Assembly (NCBI RefSeq): GCF_000023825.1
Contig: NC_013061.1
Location: 4,402,001 to 4,466,000, forward strand
Direction: 5' to 3'
Source of the DNA: Pedobacter heparinus DSM 2366
Lineage (GTDB): Bacteria > Bacteroidota > Bacteroidia > Sphingobacteriales > Sphingobacteriaceae
Length of the DNA: 64,000 nucleotides
In this document: positions 61,674-64,000 of the stretch, piece after piece
Layout of the letters: every line of letters starts with the position of its first letter
Numbering within the stretch: the first letter of the stretch is position 1
Translations under genes and position numbers: made by a program
Notes under the pieces: generated by a model
Databases searched by the model: none
What the model was told of the DNA's origin: nothing
Seen by the model: only the letters and a program-made list of their open reading frames with translations

Positions 61674-64000
61674 TTAGTTTCGCAATACTTTAAAAACAGC
61701 CTCCACTTTATTGTTTTTCGGATTAAGCAGTTGTAAAAAATAGACCCCTTTTACCAGCTGCCCGCAGTACTGCTGAACCGGAATACCCGCATCCAGAATG
61801 GGAAGCACGCTACTCCAGACTACCCTGCCCGTGATATCCCTGATTAAAACTTTCAGATTTTTATAGGTCAGCCTGGCCGACTTCAGGTAAAGCCACTCCT
61901 TAAAGGGATTGGGATATACCACAATGTTTTTATCGGTTTCGGTATCTTGTTGCTTTACTTCCGGGAGCTCCCTGTACAGAATAGCAAAGCGTTGCTGACC
62001 GTAAGATGCCGGAATGGCGGTGTCTATAAAAAAATGGCAATTGCTTTCCGGTTCTGTTAAACGTTTATTGATACCAAGATAACGGTCGGCCAGTACAATT
62101 TCCTCATTGGGTTTAAGCGATGCTTTTAAATTTAAAGTATAATTTCCGCTTGCCCAGCCCTTTAGGTACAAACAGACCTCTTTTCGGAGGGTGTCTATTG
62201 CGCGCTCATCTATAGACAATTTTGTTCCGTTCCCGGCTATCCCTGCAATGCTCAGGTAACCTTCTCCAATTTTTCCGGCATCTGCATCATTTATCCCATC
62301 ATTACCTTTGCTGCTAAAAATCAATGTATAACTGTCGGTCAGTCCGGCTGCATACAGCTGTATTTTTAACCTGCTTGTTGTTTCCTTTGCCCTTCGGGAC
62401 TCCCTAAGGGCCATCTGCGCTGCCGGAACAGTAGTACCGGTATATTTTGCGCTTTCCTGAAAACTGAGCGAACCACTGGCATTTCCGCTGTTTACCCGCA
62501 CAAAAAAGCCAGTTCCCGAAGGGATGATATAATCCGGGTCGTCTGTAACCTGATAGGCATTGTTTTGTGTATTGAATACCCAGATGAAGGGACTAACATT
62601 TTGTTTTTGCAATGCGGCCCAGCGGATTGCCGAAGCATACGGGTTTCCGAGCAGGTTAAAACCATCGCCCTCTCCCCCGCTGTTCCTGTTAAAAAGGTTT
62701 ACCGTTAAATCGCCTGTATACAATTTACCGGTATAGGTAATGGTGTAAGGCCCTGGATTAGAAAACGGAGGTGTCTGGATTTGGTGCAGGTAGGCATCGG
62801 GAATATTCCTGCTGCCTCTTGAAAACAGATAAAAACCCTTTCCGGATGGGATGCTGACATCCATACTGGGAATGGCCTTGTATTTTTGTGAAAGGCTGCC
62901 GGGTAAGGACTGATCGTGGGTATAAATCGTTCCTCCATTATTGGGCGAGGCATCAAAGCCATTTAAAGTGCCGCCAGTACCGGTTACAAAGACACTGGCC
63001 TGAATGGCCGCAAAATTATTTTGCGGCTGCCCGTTTAATTCAGACCGGTATACGGGAGCAGCCAGCAAGCACCAGCCCCTTGCCGTTGAAGGGGCAGCAA
63101 AGTTACCTTTCACAAAATGCTGTACGTGTACATCTCCTGTGAGCTGTGTATTACCGGGATCTGTTACCGGCATCAATGCGGCACCATAATTTAAGGTATC
63201 GGCAAGCAGGCTGAGGTTTCCGTTGGAATTGAGGGTTCCCCTGATCAGCTGCACCTGTCTGCCCACATTTAGCGGGGATTGCAGCAACAGCGTATGGGTA
63301 GCCGAGGCCAGCTCTACTTCGAGCCGCGAAACAGTAACCAGGCCTGTACCTGAAAGCGTTTGCAATGCATGCCCTCCCCTGAAAACAAGACTGCCATGAC
63401 CCTTATTTAAACCAATGCGGCCATGGTTCAGCACATCGTATTTAAAAGTGAGCCTTGCTCCATCCTCCAGTACTACAGCAGCATTTGCTGCAATACTGGC
63501 CGCACAATTCACTTCAAGGCCGCTCTGCAGATGAAGTCTTGCCCCGGGTTCTAAAGTGAGCTGATTAATGATGGTTGCCGCAGGAGCTAAAAGCTTCGTT
63601 TTTTTACCTCCTTTAATGATCACCTGAGCATTTTGTGCAGGTAAGCCCCCCAAACTCCAGTTCCCCTCGTCCGACCAGTCTTCCGTTCCGGCAGCTCCGG
63701 TAAACTCGTTGACCACCGGAACATTTGCCGGATTAATTTCCTCAGCTGCAACGCTGATAAAACTGGCCGGATTAGCCTGGTTCCTGTATTCAGTGCTGAT
63801 CCAGTCGACATTACGCTCTACATTTTGAATCCTCAGTTCATCAATTGTGCCCTTAAAATAGCTGCCATTCTGTTTACTTTTTCCAATACTCAATGCCCCC
63901 GACCGCCCAAGCTTTACCCCATTTGATCCGCCGCCAGCTTTATATGCCCCATTGATGTATATTCTTCTTATCCCTTTAATAAAAATACAGGCAAGATTGT
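61674..64000 (-). CDS. Large secreted protein with LamG-like domain and T9SS type A sorting domain, 5' end missing
   Basis: At least 775 residues; the frame is open to the right edge of the window, so the start lies outside. The visible N-terminal part (RRIYINGAYKAGG to YFKGTIDELRIQNVERN) is the end of a LamG/concanavalin-like fold. A beta-rich middle with G8-like features follows (VIIKGGKKTKLLAPAATIINQLTLEPGARLHLQSGLEV). The C-terminal about 80 residues (VYPNPFKEWLYLKSARL, then IRDITGRVVWSS and LVKGVYFLQLL) form a type A sorting domain, so the protein is exported by type IX secretion and placed on the surface or released. It could be an adhesin; ligand unknown. Confidence 0.9.
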   Translation of the reverse strand, partial: NLACIFIKGIRRIYINGAYKAGGGSNGVKLGRSGALSIGKSKQNGSYFKGTIDELRIQNVERNVDWISTEYRNQANPASFISVAAEEINPANVPVVNEFTGAAGTEDWSDEGNWSLGGLPAQNAQVIIKGGKKTKLLAPAATIINQLTLEPGARLHLQSGLEVNCAASIAANAAVVLEDGARLTFKYDVLNHGRIGLNKGHGSLVFRGGHALQTLSGTGLVTVSRLEVELASATHTLLLQSPLNVGRQVQLIRGTLNSNGNLSLLADTLNYGAALMPVTDPGNTQLTGDVHVQHFVKGNFAAPSTARGWCLLAAPVYRSELNGQPQNNFAAIQASVFVTGTGGTLNGFDASPNNGGTIYTHDQSLPGSLSQKYKAIPSMDVSIPSGKGFYLFSRGSRNIPDAYLHQIQTPPFSNPGPYTITYTGKLYTGDLTVNLFNRNSGGEGDGFNLLGNPYASAIRWAALQKQNVSPFIWVFNTQNNAYQVTDDPDYIIPSGTGFFVRVNSGNASGSLSFQESAKYTGTTVPAAQMALRESRRAKETTSRLKIQLYAAGLTDSYTLIFSSKGNDGINDADAGKIGEGYLSIAGIAGNGTKLSIDERAIDTLRKEVCLYLKGWASGNYTLNLKASLKPNEEIVLADRYLGINKRLTEPESNCHFFIDTAIPASYGQQRFAILYRELPEVKQQDTETDKNIVVYPNPFKEWLYLKSARLTYKNLKVLIRDITGRVVWSSVLPILDAGIPVQQYCGQLVKGVYFLQLLNPKNNKVEAVFKVLRN

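Overview
The window looks like chromosomal DNA of a Bacteroidota member, most likely Sphingobacteriaceae (Pedobacter-like). This rests on gene content and signals: ECF sigma/FecR/STN-TonB receptor and DUF4249 genes, a type IX secretion (Por) C-terminal sorting domain, a PID-CTERM-like small protein, promoter boxes of the TAnnTTTG type, and almost no Shine-Dalgarno sequences. The species call is inference; no rRNA is present.

Layout. 1-10.8 kb: the start of an M13 peptidase lipoprotein, an effector-binding protein, a small lipoprotein, a purple-acid-phosphatase-like enzyme with an altered metal ligand, then an ECF sigma / FecR / TonB receptor / DUF4249 transport locus, a sterol-desaturase-family hydroxylase, a pirin, and a membrane protein overlapping a small cytochrome b5 protein. 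10.8-14.2 kb: PfkB kinase, tRNA-Asn, DUF2200 protein, orphan ECF sigma factor, murB. 14.4-21.4 kb: two tandem TetR genes and an RND efflux operon (TolC, adaptor, pump). 21.5-33.2 kb: an unknown secreted protein, lpdA, a CocE-type hydrolase, an M1 peptidase, two outer-membrane-type proteins, and the 2-oxoglutarate dehydrogenase E1-E2 operon. 33.2-36.7 kb: a likely light-response module of a CarH-like B12-binding MerR regulator, a Cry-DASH gene and a TIGR01777 oxidoreductase, with shared operator-like repeats. 36.7-44.1 kb: two coupled FKBP lipoproteins and a marR-fadN-fadA-fadE beta-oxidation operon.

44.1-47.46 kb is the one clearly accessory region: an AAA ATPase with a DUF4143 nuclease-like tail behind three 22-bp direct repeats, a coupled set of very small and unknown genes, and a gene-free, AT-rich stretch holding a 229-bp nested inverted repeat built of 11-bp units. 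This repeat is the most unusual object in the window.

47.46-64 kb: OmpA-family protein, acyl-CoA ligase overlapping gamma-glutamyltransferase, a small outer-membrane protein, M61 peptidase, a second RND efflux operon (adaptor, pump, TolC) with an inverted repeat bracketing its promoter, an N-acetylglucosamine-kinase-like gene, and a PID-CTERM micro-protein next to a large T9SS-sorted LamG protein that runs off the right edge. Metabolic links are visible: lpdA supplies the E3 that the E1-E2 genes need, and the acyl-CoA ligase activates fatty acids for the fad operon.
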